Shown: positions 16,140 to 21,191 of the stretch, one piece after another | Position numbering within the stretch: the stretch's first letter is position 1 | How the letters are laid out: every line of letters begins with the position of its first letter | DNA from: an uncultured Bacteroidales bacterium | Lineage (GTDB): Bacteria > Bacteroidota > Bacteroidia > Bacteroidales > F082 | NCBI GenBank assembly: GCA_937896505.1 | Contig: CALBNP010000214.1 | Coordinates: forward strand, 1-21,191 | Direction: 5' to 3' | Length of the DNA stretch: 21,191 nucleotides | Translations under genes and position numbers: made by a program | The notes under the pieces: model-generated | What the model was told of the DNA's origin: nothing | Seen by the model: only the letters and a program-made list of their open reading frames with translations | Databases searched by the model: none

Positions 16140-16148
16140 GTAAAAAAA

Positions 16149-16595
16149 TCAGAATGGCAGGTCGTTGCTGCCTAAGTTCTGTCCACTTAGTGCGTCGTTG
16201 CTGTCGATGTCGTGTTGTTCGTATGGTGTTCCGTACGACGATTGTTGAGGCGGACGTGCGGGAGCCATCTGCATCATCTTGTCGGCATTCACCTCGGTGA
16301 TATAGCGAATCTGACCTTGCTGGTCGGTGTATTGGCGGTTTCTCAACTTGCCTTCGACATACATGAGGTCGCCTTTCGAGTAGTTGCGCTTGTGATCGGC
16401 GATGTCGAGGGCGAGGTTGCCAAAGACTACGATGTTGTGCCAATCGGTTTGCTCAATCCAGTTGCCTTCGCGGTCGCGATAGCGTTCTGAAGTGGCTAAT
16501 GTTACCGACACTTTCTTGTTGCCGTTTTCAAAAGTGGTGACTTCAGGGTCTTTTCCGAAGCGACCGATGAGGATGACTTTGTTTAAGCTTGCCAT
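16149..16595 (-). CDS. ssb: Single-stranded DNA-binding protein
   Basis: A 148-residue SSB that coats single-stranded DNA in replication, recombination and repair. The OB fold covers about residues 1-108, beginning MASLNKVILIGRFGKDPEV and containing WHNIVVFGNLA (52-62) and KGDLMYVEGKLRNRQY (74-89). A flexible Gln/Ser/Pro-rich tail follows and ends in SNDLPF, the acidic C-terminal tip that recruits partner proteins. Only one classical acidic residue stands in the tip (Asp-Leu-Pro-Phe, preceded by Asn), slightly weaker than the usual Asp-Asp-Leu-Pro-Phe. The gene lies 13 bases after mutY and 43 bases before gldE on the same strand, so it is probably transcribed with mutY. The functional link with the adjacent DNA repair enzyme is plausible; with gldE it is probably only positional. 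Confidence 0.97.
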   Translation of the reverse strand: MASLNKVILIGRFGKDPEVTTFENGNKKVSVTLATSERYRDREGNWIEQTDWHNIVVFGNLALDIADHKRNYSKGDLMYVEGKLRNRQYTDQQGQIRYITEVNADKMMQMAPARPPQQSSYGTPYEQHDIDSNDALSGQNLGSNDLPF

Positions 16596-16608
16596 AATGT
16601 GATGTTTT

Positions 16609-17658
16609 TTAGTTGTTTAAGTATAAATCAATAAGACGGGGGATGGGATAGTTGCTCACATCCTTTTCACGTGCCAAAAATATGTTTTTTGTTTGAATGT
16701 CGCACGTTTCTTCCGAAAGTTTTATTTCGATGAATTGTGCGATGATGGTCCGGTGGGTGAGTTTATGGGTGTAGGAGGGCGAGACTTTCACAATCGTGAA
16801 GTCTTGTCCGCCAATGATTTGCTTGAATTCATCGGAGTTGATTACTTGCTCTACATTTAGTGCTTCCTCGCTTTCTATCATCGGGAAGTCGTAGAGGTTT
16901 TTCCAGATGTCGTTGCCGCTGCGCTTGTGCAGGTAGAGGCCATCTCCCGTTCTGATGACGAGGTAGTTGAAGTGTCTGACTGTGACTTTCACCTTGTCAA
17001 TCTTGACAGGTCGTTCGGCGACGGTGCCATGTGCAGCTGCCAAACATTGGGCTTGGAGCACGCAACTCAGGCAGTCGGGATTCTTGGGGACGCAATGCAA
17101 CGCCCCAAACTCCATCATAGCTTGGTTATGGGTTCCAGGTTGCTCACGGTTGAGCATCGTGTCGGCCAATTCGGCAAAGAGTTGCTGGCCTTCATTAATA
17201 TTAATAGGTGTATCGATGTCGAAAAGGCGCGACAGCACCCTATATACGTTGCCATCGACAACGGCGCAAGGCTGGTTGAAGGCTATTGAGGCGATGGCGG
17301 CGGCAGTGTAGTCGCCTATGCCTTGCAGTTTCTTTAGCGCATTGAAATCGGCAGGAAACTGCCCATTGTGTTGTTCCACGACTTGTTTGGCGCAGCGGTG
17401 CAGGTTGCGTGCCCTCGAATAATAGCCCAATCCTTGCCACATCTTGAGCACTTCCTCTTCGGAGGCTTGCGCGAGGTCGGCGATGGTTGGCCATTTCTGT
17501 GTGAAACGCACGTAATAATCGTAGCCTTGGCTGACACGCGTTTGCTGCAAAATGATTTCCGAAATCCAAACCTGATAGGGACTGGGCGAGTCGCGCCAAG
17601 GCAAGTCGCGTTTGTTCTCATTGTACCATTGAAGCAGTATGGATTGTATTTGAGTCAT
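16609..17658 (-). CDS. mutY: A/G-specific adenine DNA glycosylase
   Basis: A 349-residue base-excision repair enzyme that removes adenine mispaired with 8-oxoguanine. Domain order: N-terminal HhH-GPD catalytic domain with the WISEIILQQTRV motif (31-42) bearing the catalytic Glu34; helix-hairpin-helix LQGIGDYTAAAIAS (111-124); VVDGNVYRVLSRL with the second catalytic residue Asp135; the [4Fe-4S] cluster ligands Cys189, Cys196, Cys199 and Cys205 (spacing 6-2-5 as in MutY); then a Nudix-like C-terminal domain (about 225-345) that recognises 8-oxoguanine. Length is normal for the family. It is the first gene of the minus-strand cluster and divergent from HU across 137 bases. The long spacing to the candidate promoter box (17750-17757) would give an 80-90 base leader. 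Confidence 0.97.
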   Translation of the reverse strand: MTQIQSILLQWYNENKRDLPWRDSPSPYQVWISEIILQQTRVSQGYDYYVRFTQKWPTIADLAQASEEEVLKMWQGLGYYSRARNLHRCAKQVVEQHNGQFPADFNALKKLQGIGDYTAAAIASIAFNQPCAVVDGNVYRVLSRLFDIDTPININEGQQLFAELADTMLNREQPGTHNQAMMEFGALHCVPKNPDCLSCVLQAQCLAAAHGTVAERPVKIDKVKVTVRHFNYLVIRTGDGLYLHKRSGNDIWKNLYDFPMIESEEALNVEQVINSDEFKQIIGGQDFTIVKVSPSYTHKLTHRTIIAQFIEIKLSEETCDIQTKNIFLAREKDVSNYPIPRLIDLYLNN

Positions 17659-17738
17659 GTTTTTGGCGAATTTGTTTATTTATAGCCTATTAGAATAAAA
17701 AATTTGAAAAAAATGAACCTGCGTATCGAAATTGTTTA

Positions 17739-17746
17739 TACCTTTG
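17739..17746 (+). promoter_or_regulatory. -7 promoter box of the HU gene
   Basis: TACCTTTG fits TAnnTTTG and is 49 bases from the ATG at 17796. The same eight bases recur in front of trpS. Confidence 0.6.
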
Positions 17747-17749
17747 CCG

Positions 17750-17757
17750 CAAATTTA
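17750..17757 (-). promoter_or_regulatory. Candidate -7 box of mutY
   Basis: The minus strand reads TAAATTTG, fitting TAnnTTTG, three bases from the opposing HU box. A transcript from here would have a leader of about 85 bases before the mutY ATG. The -33 element is not clear. Confidence 0.35.
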
Positions 17758-17795
17758 CAACAAACAAGTAAACTAACCATTAAATAATAAAGAAA

Positions 17796-18068
17796 ATGAC
17801 AAAAGCAGAAATCGTAGCGAAGATCGCTGACAAGACTGGCATCGAAAAAGGTGCTGTCCAAAGTGTTGTTGAAAACTTCATGGAAACCGTTAAGGCAGCT
17901 ATGGCCAACGGCGAAAACGTCTATCTGAGAGGCTTCGGCAGCTTCATCATCAAGACAAGAAAGGCTAAGACTGGCCGTAACATCTCCAAGAATGTGAAGA
18001 TTGACATTCCAGAACACAACATCCCTGCCTTCAAGCCAGCTAAGACCTTCATGAACATGGTCAAATAA
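17796..18068 (+). CDS. HU-family DNA-binding protein
   Basis: A 90-residue nucleoid protein of the HU/IHF family that bends and compacts DNA as a dimer. It starts MTKAEIVAKIADKTGIEKG and carries the signature VYLRGFGSFIIKTRKAKTGRN (about 42-62, landmark only), followed by the beta-arm with the DNA-intercalating Pro region PEHNIPAFKPAK (72-83). The arm has NISKNVKIDIP in place of the NPxTGExIxIP of proteobacterial HU, a form usual in Bacteroidota. A length of 90 is canonical. Start choice is clear: the ATG follows AATAAAGAAA and the homology begins at once. A gene for a tiny basic protein begins 28 bases downstream with no terminator between, so the two probably share a transcript. HU is likely strongly expressed. 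Confidence 0.97.
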   Translation: MTKAEIVAKIADKTGIEKGAVQSVVENFMETVKAAMANGENVYLRGFGSFIIKTRKAKTGRNISKNVKIDIPEHNIPAFKPAKTFMNMVK

Positions 18069-18096
18069 TTCGGAAAATCTTTAAATTTATCATACT

Positions 18097-18186
18097 ATGC
18101 CAAACGGTAAAAAACACAAAAGACACAAGATGTCAACTCACAAGCGCAAAAAACGCTTGAGAAAGGACAGACACAAGAAGAAATAA
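18097..18186 (+). CDS. 29-residue highly basic protein, COX24/AURKAIP1 (mS38) C-terminal-like
   Basis: A short reading frame starts ATG at 18097 and ends TAA at 18186, giving MPNGKKHKRHKMSTH followed by KRKKRLRKDRHKKK. Twenty of 29 residues are Lys, Arg or His and only one is acidic. This pattern of HKxxxHKRKKRxRKxRHKK is what I know from tiny Bacteroidota proteins annotated as AURKAIP1/COX24 domain proteins, whose mitochondrial relative mS38 is a small-subunit ribosomal protein. A ribosome-associated or rRNA-binding role is the natural guess; it is not shown by the sequence. Being next to the HU gene, with the spacing of a cotranscribed gene, suits a highly expressed nucleic-acid-binding protein. 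The stop codon lies within the loop of a 9-bp inverted repeat (18175-18197). Confidence 0.8.
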   Translation: MPNGKKHKRHKMSTHKRKKRLRKDRHKKK

Positions 18187-18197
18187 CCTTTCTTCTT
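18175..18197 (+). repeat. 9-bp inverted repeat around the stop codon of the 29-residue gene
   Basis: AAGAAGAAA (18175-18183) and TTTCTTCTT (18189-18197) are perfect complements around TAACC, which holds the stop codon. The stem is almost all A-T, so it would be weak on its own; it may help end translation or transcription together with the larger hairpin that follows. Confidence 0.6.
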
Positions 18198-18210
18198 TCT
18201 GAAGTCAATT

Positions 18211-18260
18211 GAACGATAACACAGCATTGACACAAATACAATGTTGTGTTATTGTTTTTA
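18211..18260 (+). terminator. Long hairpin with T-tract between the HU operon and rng
   Basis: The arm ATAACACAGCATTG (18216-18229) pairs with CAATGTTGTGTTAT (18239-18252) around a 9-base loop, with one G-U pair. Outward pairing can extend it to about 19 bp (18211 to 18257). TTGTTTTTA follows. It has the form of an intrinsic terminator for the HU/29-residue transcript, yet it ends only about 33 bases before the rng start codon and no -7 box lies between. It may instead be a leader hairpin through which RNase G controls its own message. Confidence 0.65.
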
Positions 18261-18292
18261 GAAATGAATCGTTAATCCCCAAGCAAATCACT

Positions 18293-19873
18293 ATGTCTGA
18301 AGAACTACAACAAACAGAAGAACAGAAGACTGTGGTGCGCGACCTGGTCATCAGCTCGCACGCTTCGGAGGTTGACATTGCTCTGTTGGAGGACAATATA
18401 CTTGTCGAACTTCACAAAGAGAAGACTAACAACCAATTTGCAGTTGGCGACGTGTATCTTGGCCGAGTGAAGAAAATCTTGCCCGGACTGAATGCCGCTT
18501 TCGTCGATGTGGGCTATCCTAAGGAGGCTTTCCTGCATTATCTCGACCTGGGATTGCAGGCAAAGTCTTTGCTCAAGTATCAAGCCATGGTCAAGGCCGG
18601 CACGGCCAATTTCGACACTTTCCAGCTTGAAGCCGACGCGCCGAAGAATGGCAAGATTGCCGATTTCCTCAATGTCGGCGATTTCCTGCCCGTCCAGATT
18701 GCCAAGGAACCCATCCACACCAAAGGACCGAGAGTGTCGGCCGAAATATCGTTTGCCGGACGCTATCTCGTCCTCGTTCCCTTCTCCAACCGCATATCGG
18801 TATCACAGAAAATCCGTAGCAACGCAGAGCGCAACCGCTTGCGCCGGCTGATCCAAAGCATCAAGCCCAACAACTTTGGCGTCATCATCCGCACGGTGGC
18901 CGAAGGCAAGAAAGTTGCCGACCTCGATGCCGACCTCAAGTCGCTCATCGAGAAATGGGATCGCTGCACCGAGGCCATGGCCAAGATGAATGACTTCGGC
19001 AAGATGGTCAGCGAAATGGACCAGACCTCTGTCATGCTTCGCGATTTGCTGAACGAGTCGTTCAACAACGTACATGTTGACGACGAAAAGCTTTATGAAG
19101 AAATTCGGAGTTACATCCAGACCATCGCCCCGCAAAAAGTCGGCATTGTAGAGTACTACAAAGGCAAAGACCCAATCTTTGACTATTACAATGTCTCGAA
19201 ACAAATCAAAGGCTTTTTCGGTCGAGTGGTCACCATCAGAAACGGTGTTTACCTCGTCATCGAACACACCGAGGCCATGCACGTCATCGACGTCAACAGC
19301 GGCCATCGTCTTAACAAAGAAAACACGCCGGAAGAAAACGCACTTCAAGTCAACCTCGACGCCGCCAAGGAGATAGCTCGCCAGCTGCGCTTGCGCGATA
19401 TGGGCGGAATCATCATCGTCGATTTCATTGACTTGCACGAATCGAAGAACCGCAAGGAGCTTTATGAAAAGCTTTGCGAAGAAATGTCGCGCGACCGTGC
19501 CAAGCACACCATCTTGCCTGCCACCAAGTTTGGCCTCATCCAAATCACCAGGCAGCGCGTCCGCCCCGAAACAGAAGTGCAAGTCCAGGAGAAATGCCCC
19601 GTCTGCGACGGCGAAGGCAAGATACGTCCGGCTATCCTTTTCATCGACGAAATCGAAAACAACCTCAAATACCTGCTCCTCGACCAGAACGAGAACCACA
19701 TCACGCTGCAGGTGCATCCTTTCATCTATGCCTACCTTACGAAAGGCCTGTTTTCGGTTCGCCGCAAGTGGATGAAGAAATATGGAAAATCCTTCAAGGT
19801 GCAGTCCATGTCCGATTTCCACATGCTGCAGTATAACTTCCTCAACGCCAACGGCGACGACATACAGATCTAG
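18293..19873 (+). CDS. rng: Ribonuclease G (RNase E/G family endoribonuclease)
   Basis: A 526-residue endoribonuclease for rRNA 5' processing and mRNA decay. Domain order: S1 RNA-binding domain (about 38-130, with NNQFAVGDVYLGRVKKILPG as landmark at 46-65), the 5'-sensor region and RNase H-like fold with GPRVSAEIS (145-153), DNase I-like catalytic domain with VIDVNSG (Asp333) and IIIVDFIDL (Asp377) as metal ligands, and the zinc-link CPVC (Cys435, Cys438). It lacks the long disordered C-terminal scaffold of RNase E, so it is of the RNase G type. The ATG at 18293 is chosen over an in-frame TTG at 18209 because the 18211-18257 hairpin would otherwise be inside the coding region and because homology begins near residue 14. 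It lies after HU and the basic small protein with only the hairpin between. A strong terminator follows. Confidence 0.95.
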   Translation: MSEELQQTEEQKTVVRDLVISSHASEVDIALLEDNILVELHKEKTNNQFAVGDVYLGRVKKILPGLNAAFVDVGYPKEAFLHYLDLGLQAKSLLKYQAMVKAGTANFDTFQLEADAPKNGKIADFLNVGDFLPVQIAKEPIHTKGPRVSAEISFAGRYLVLVPFSNRISVSQKIRSNAERNRLRRLIQSIKPNNFGVIIRTVAEGKKVADLDADLKSLIEKWDRCTEAMAKMNDFGKMVSEMDQTSVMLRDLLNESFNNVHVDDEKLYEEIRSYIQTIAPQKVGIVEYYKGKDPIFDYYNVSKQIKGFFGRVVTIRNGVYLVIEHTEAMHVIDVNSGHRLNKENTPEENALQVNLDAAKEIARQLRLRDMGGIIIVDFIDLHESKNRKELYEKLCEEMSRDRAKHTILPATKFGLIQITRQRVRPETEVQVQEKCPVCDGEGKIRPAILFIDEIENNLKYLLLDQNENHITLQVHPFIYAYLTKGLFSVRRKWMKKYGKSFKVQSMSDFHMLQYNFLNANGDDIQI

Positions 19874-19900
19874 CAGGAAGTGCTGCCAAATTGAAACTCG

Positions 19901-19932
19901 AAAGCCTGTCCCCAAAAGGACGGGCTTTTTTG
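19901..19932 (+). terminator. Intrinsic terminator of rng
   Basis: AAGCCTGTCC (19902-19911) pairs with GGACGGGCTT (19918-19927), one T-G wobble in ten, loop of six, followed by five further T residues. It lies 28 bases after the rng stop. Confidence 0.93.
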
Positions 19933-19958
19933 TTGGCAAATGCCCGCCTCCAGGCTGC

Positions 19959-20099
19959 GGACAACTAGTGTTTTCCTCCGCACCAACTAGTAGGTTTGTT
20001 CATGGTTCACTCGGGGTTCGTTCGGTGTTGCTTTGGTGATTTACCGAAGAAACCCCGAAGAAACAGCGAAGAAAGTGTGGCCTTGTCCCCTAGTTGTCC
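19959..20099. repeat. Nested inverted-repeat element with 11-base tandem units
   Basis: The outer arms are a perfect 10-bp inverted repeat, GGACAACTAG (19959-19968) and CTAGTTGTCC (20090-20099). Inside, CAACTAGT occurs twice (19963-19970 and again from 19984). The core is a hairpin: on the left three 11-base units GGTTCACTCGG, GGTTCGTTCGG, TGTTGCTTTGG (20004-20036); on the right ACCGAAGAAAC, CCCGAAGAAAC, AGCGAAGAAAG (20043-20075). The centre CTTTGGT-GATTT-ACCGAAG pairs fully with one wobble. It looks like a dispersed palindromic element of the REP or MITE kind; no transposase is present. Confidence 0.75.
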
Positions 20100-20231
20100 C
20101 AACGATGCCATAGGGCAAAGCACTCTGTGTTTTGCTGATTTTGGTTGTCACAGTTGTGTCATACGACTGGTCCAAGTTGACGGGTTAATAATTTAGGACT
20201 GTTTTCTGTTGGCTTTTGTGTCAACTTTTCC

Positions 20232-20263
20232 AAGAGGCTCGCATTCGCGGGCCTCTTTTTTTT
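20232..20263 (+). terminator. Intrinsic terminator without an obvious gene
   Basis: AAGAGGCTCGC (20232-20242) pairs with GCGGGCCTCTT (20247-20257), one T-G wobble in eleven, loop ATTC, followed by a run of T residues to 20263. The rng gene already ends at another terminator 330 bases earlier, so this one may end a non-coding RNA or block read-through into trpS. Confidence 0.88.
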
Positions 20264-20307
20264 GAGGCATTATTACGTTCCTGCAATTCACATTGTTTGA
20301 ATTTTTG

Positions 20308-20315
20308 TACCTTTG
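20308..20315 (+). promoter_or_regulatory. -7 promoter box of trpS
   Basis: TACCTTTG fits TAnnTTTG with 23 bases to the ATG at 20339. It lies just after the terminator at 20263, so trpS is its own transcription unit. Confidence 0.65.
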
Positions 20316-20338
20316 CCCCCAAATATCTTAGAACAAAT

Positions 20339-21191
20339 ATGAAGAACGAAATCGTTTTGAGTGGCATCCGTCCCACTGGAAATCTGCATCTTGGCAATTA
20401 TTATGGCGCTGTGCGCAGCTTCGTGAAGATGCAGGAAGACTACAACTGCTATTTCTTCATTGCCGACTGGCATTCGCTGACCACGCACCCTACGCCTGAA
20501 AACATACAGAAGTCGGCCCGCACCATCTTGGCCGAATATCTCGCCTGCGGCATCGACCCCGAAAAGGCCACAATCTATATCCAAAGCGATGTGCCGGAGA
20601 CTTTGGAACTGTATCTTTATTTCAACATGAATGCCTACATCGGCGAATTGGGCCGTGTGACTACTTTCAAGGAAAAGGCCCGTCAACAGCCTGACAATGT
20701 GAATGCTGGACTTTATACTTATCCTACTTTGATGGCTGCCGACATCCTGCAACACCGCGCCAAATGGGTGCCGGTAGGCAAGGACCAGGAACAGAATATG
20801 GAGATGGCCCGCAAATGCGCCCGCCGTTTCAACAACATATATAACGTGGAATTCTTTGCCGAACCGCAAAACTACTATTTCGGCGGCGACGCCATCAAGG
20901 TGCCGGGCTTGGATGGCAGCGGCAAGATGGGTAAGAGCGATGGCAACTGTATCTATCTTTTCGAAGACGAGAAGACCATGCGCAAGAAGGTGATGCGCGC
21001 CGTCACCGACAGCGGCCCAACCGAACCTAACAGCCCCAAGCCAGAGGTGATACAGAACCTCTTCACGATGATGAGCATTGTCAGCGAACCCGAAACGGTG
21101 AAGTATTTCGACGAGAAATGGAATGACTGTTCCATCCGCTATGGCGACATGAAGAAGCAACTCGCCGAAGACATGGTGAAGACCATCGCCC
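20339..21191 (+). CDS. trpS: Tryptophanyl-tRNA synthetase, 5' part
   Basis: The first 284 residues of TrpRS, cut by the window edge; the whole enzyme is usually about 330-360. It is a class I aminoacyl-tRNA synthetase that charges tRNA(Trp) in the cytosol. Features: MKNEIVLSGIRPTGNLHLGN at the start with the HIGH-type HLGN (17-20), IADWHSLTT (41-49), FNMNAYIGELGRVTTFKEK (95-113), YPTLMAADIL (128-137), VPVGKDQEQ (144-152) and the KMSKS-type loop KMGKS (196-200), where Gly replaces the first Ser. The ATG at 20339 is 23 bases after a promoter box and directly precedes the conserved first strand. An overlapping long reverse-strand frame is a shadow of its codon pattern. No T-box or trp leader peptide is visible upstream. 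Confidence 0.96.
   Translation, partial: MKNEIVLSGIRPTGNLHLGNYYGAVRSFVKMQEDYNCYFFIADWHSLTTHPTPENIQKSARTILAEYLACGIDPEKATIYIQSDVPETLELYLYFNMNAYIGELGRVTTFKEKARQQPDNVNAGLYTYPTLMAADILQHRAKWVPVGKDQEQNMEMARKCARRFNNIYNVEFFAEPQNYYFGGDAIKVPGLDGSGKMGKSDGNCIYLFEDEKTMRKKVMRAVTDSGPTEPNSPKPEVIQNLFTMMSIVSEPETVKYFDEKWNDCSIRYGDMKKQLAEDMVKTIA

Larger units (their letters stand above)
19933..20338. other. Gene-free region between rng and trpS
   Basis: No coding sequence with credible start, codon pattern or homology is visible in about 400 bases. It contains a nested repeat element (19959-20099), an unremarkable stretch (20100-20230), an intrinsic terminator without a recognised gene (20232-20263) and the trpS promoter box (20308-20315). 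A TAGGTTTG at 19991-19998 also fits TAnnTTTG and could start an RNA running to the terminator. Confidence 0.7.

Noticed and set aside
18803..19939. A 378-codon open frame on the minus strand
   Set aside because: Antisense to rng with no domain pattern and running across the rng terminator; a shadow frame.
19996..20196. Small protein in the rng-trpS gap
   Set aside because: The open frame translates the 11-base repeats and has no credible start context or homology.
20288..21160. A 290-codon open frame on the minus strand
   Set aside because: It lies fully opposite trpS, whose motifs are certain; the frame has no recognisable domain and is explained by codon bias of the real gene.

Overview
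The window reads as chromosomal DNA of a member of the Bacteroidales (phylum Bacteroidota). The signs are the gene set (gldD and gldE beside mutY and ssb, a Bacteroidota-type HU, an EFR1-type flavodoxin/ferredoxin, an exported GH89 glycosidase), repeated matches to the Bacteroidota -7 promoter box TAnnTTTG, and the lack of strong Shine-Dalgarno sequences. GH89 would suit a host-associated, probably gut, organism, but that is inference. I do not name a genus.

Region 1 (1-5717, minus strand) is a five-gene operon with every junction overlapping: a LysM protein with a degenerate lytic-transglycosylase-like domain, two related SGNH hydrolase-fold proteins, an AlgI-like MBOAT acyltransferase, and the start of a nitrilase-family hydrolase that leaves the window. 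The most economical reading is an envelope O-acetylation machine, possibly acting on peptidoglycan and aimed by the LysM protein. This is the best candidate here for a poorly described system.

Region 2 (5757-8152, plus) holds a MATE exporter and an EFR1-type flavodoxin-ferredoxin. An unusual pair of inverted heptamer arrays separates them. Region 3 (8155-12562, minus) holds a DUF1846 protein, a six-helix membrane protein and a lipoprotein alpha-N-acetylglucosaminidase (GH89), in transcription order. Region 4 (12637-14076, minus) holds an Omp85/BamA-TamA-like outer membrane barrel with its own promoter and terminator.

Region 5 (14179-17658, minus) is the cluster mutY - ssb - gldE - gldD, known from Bacteroidota. 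Divergent from it, region 6 (17796-19873, plus) holds an HU protein, a 29-residue very basic protein and ribonuclease G, with a long hairpin just before the RNase G start. Region 7 (19874-20338) is the only gene-free stretch above 300 bases. It holds the rng terminator, a nested inverted-repeat element with 11-base tandem units, an orphan intrinsic terminator and the promoter of trpS. The 5' part of trpS fills the window to its end.
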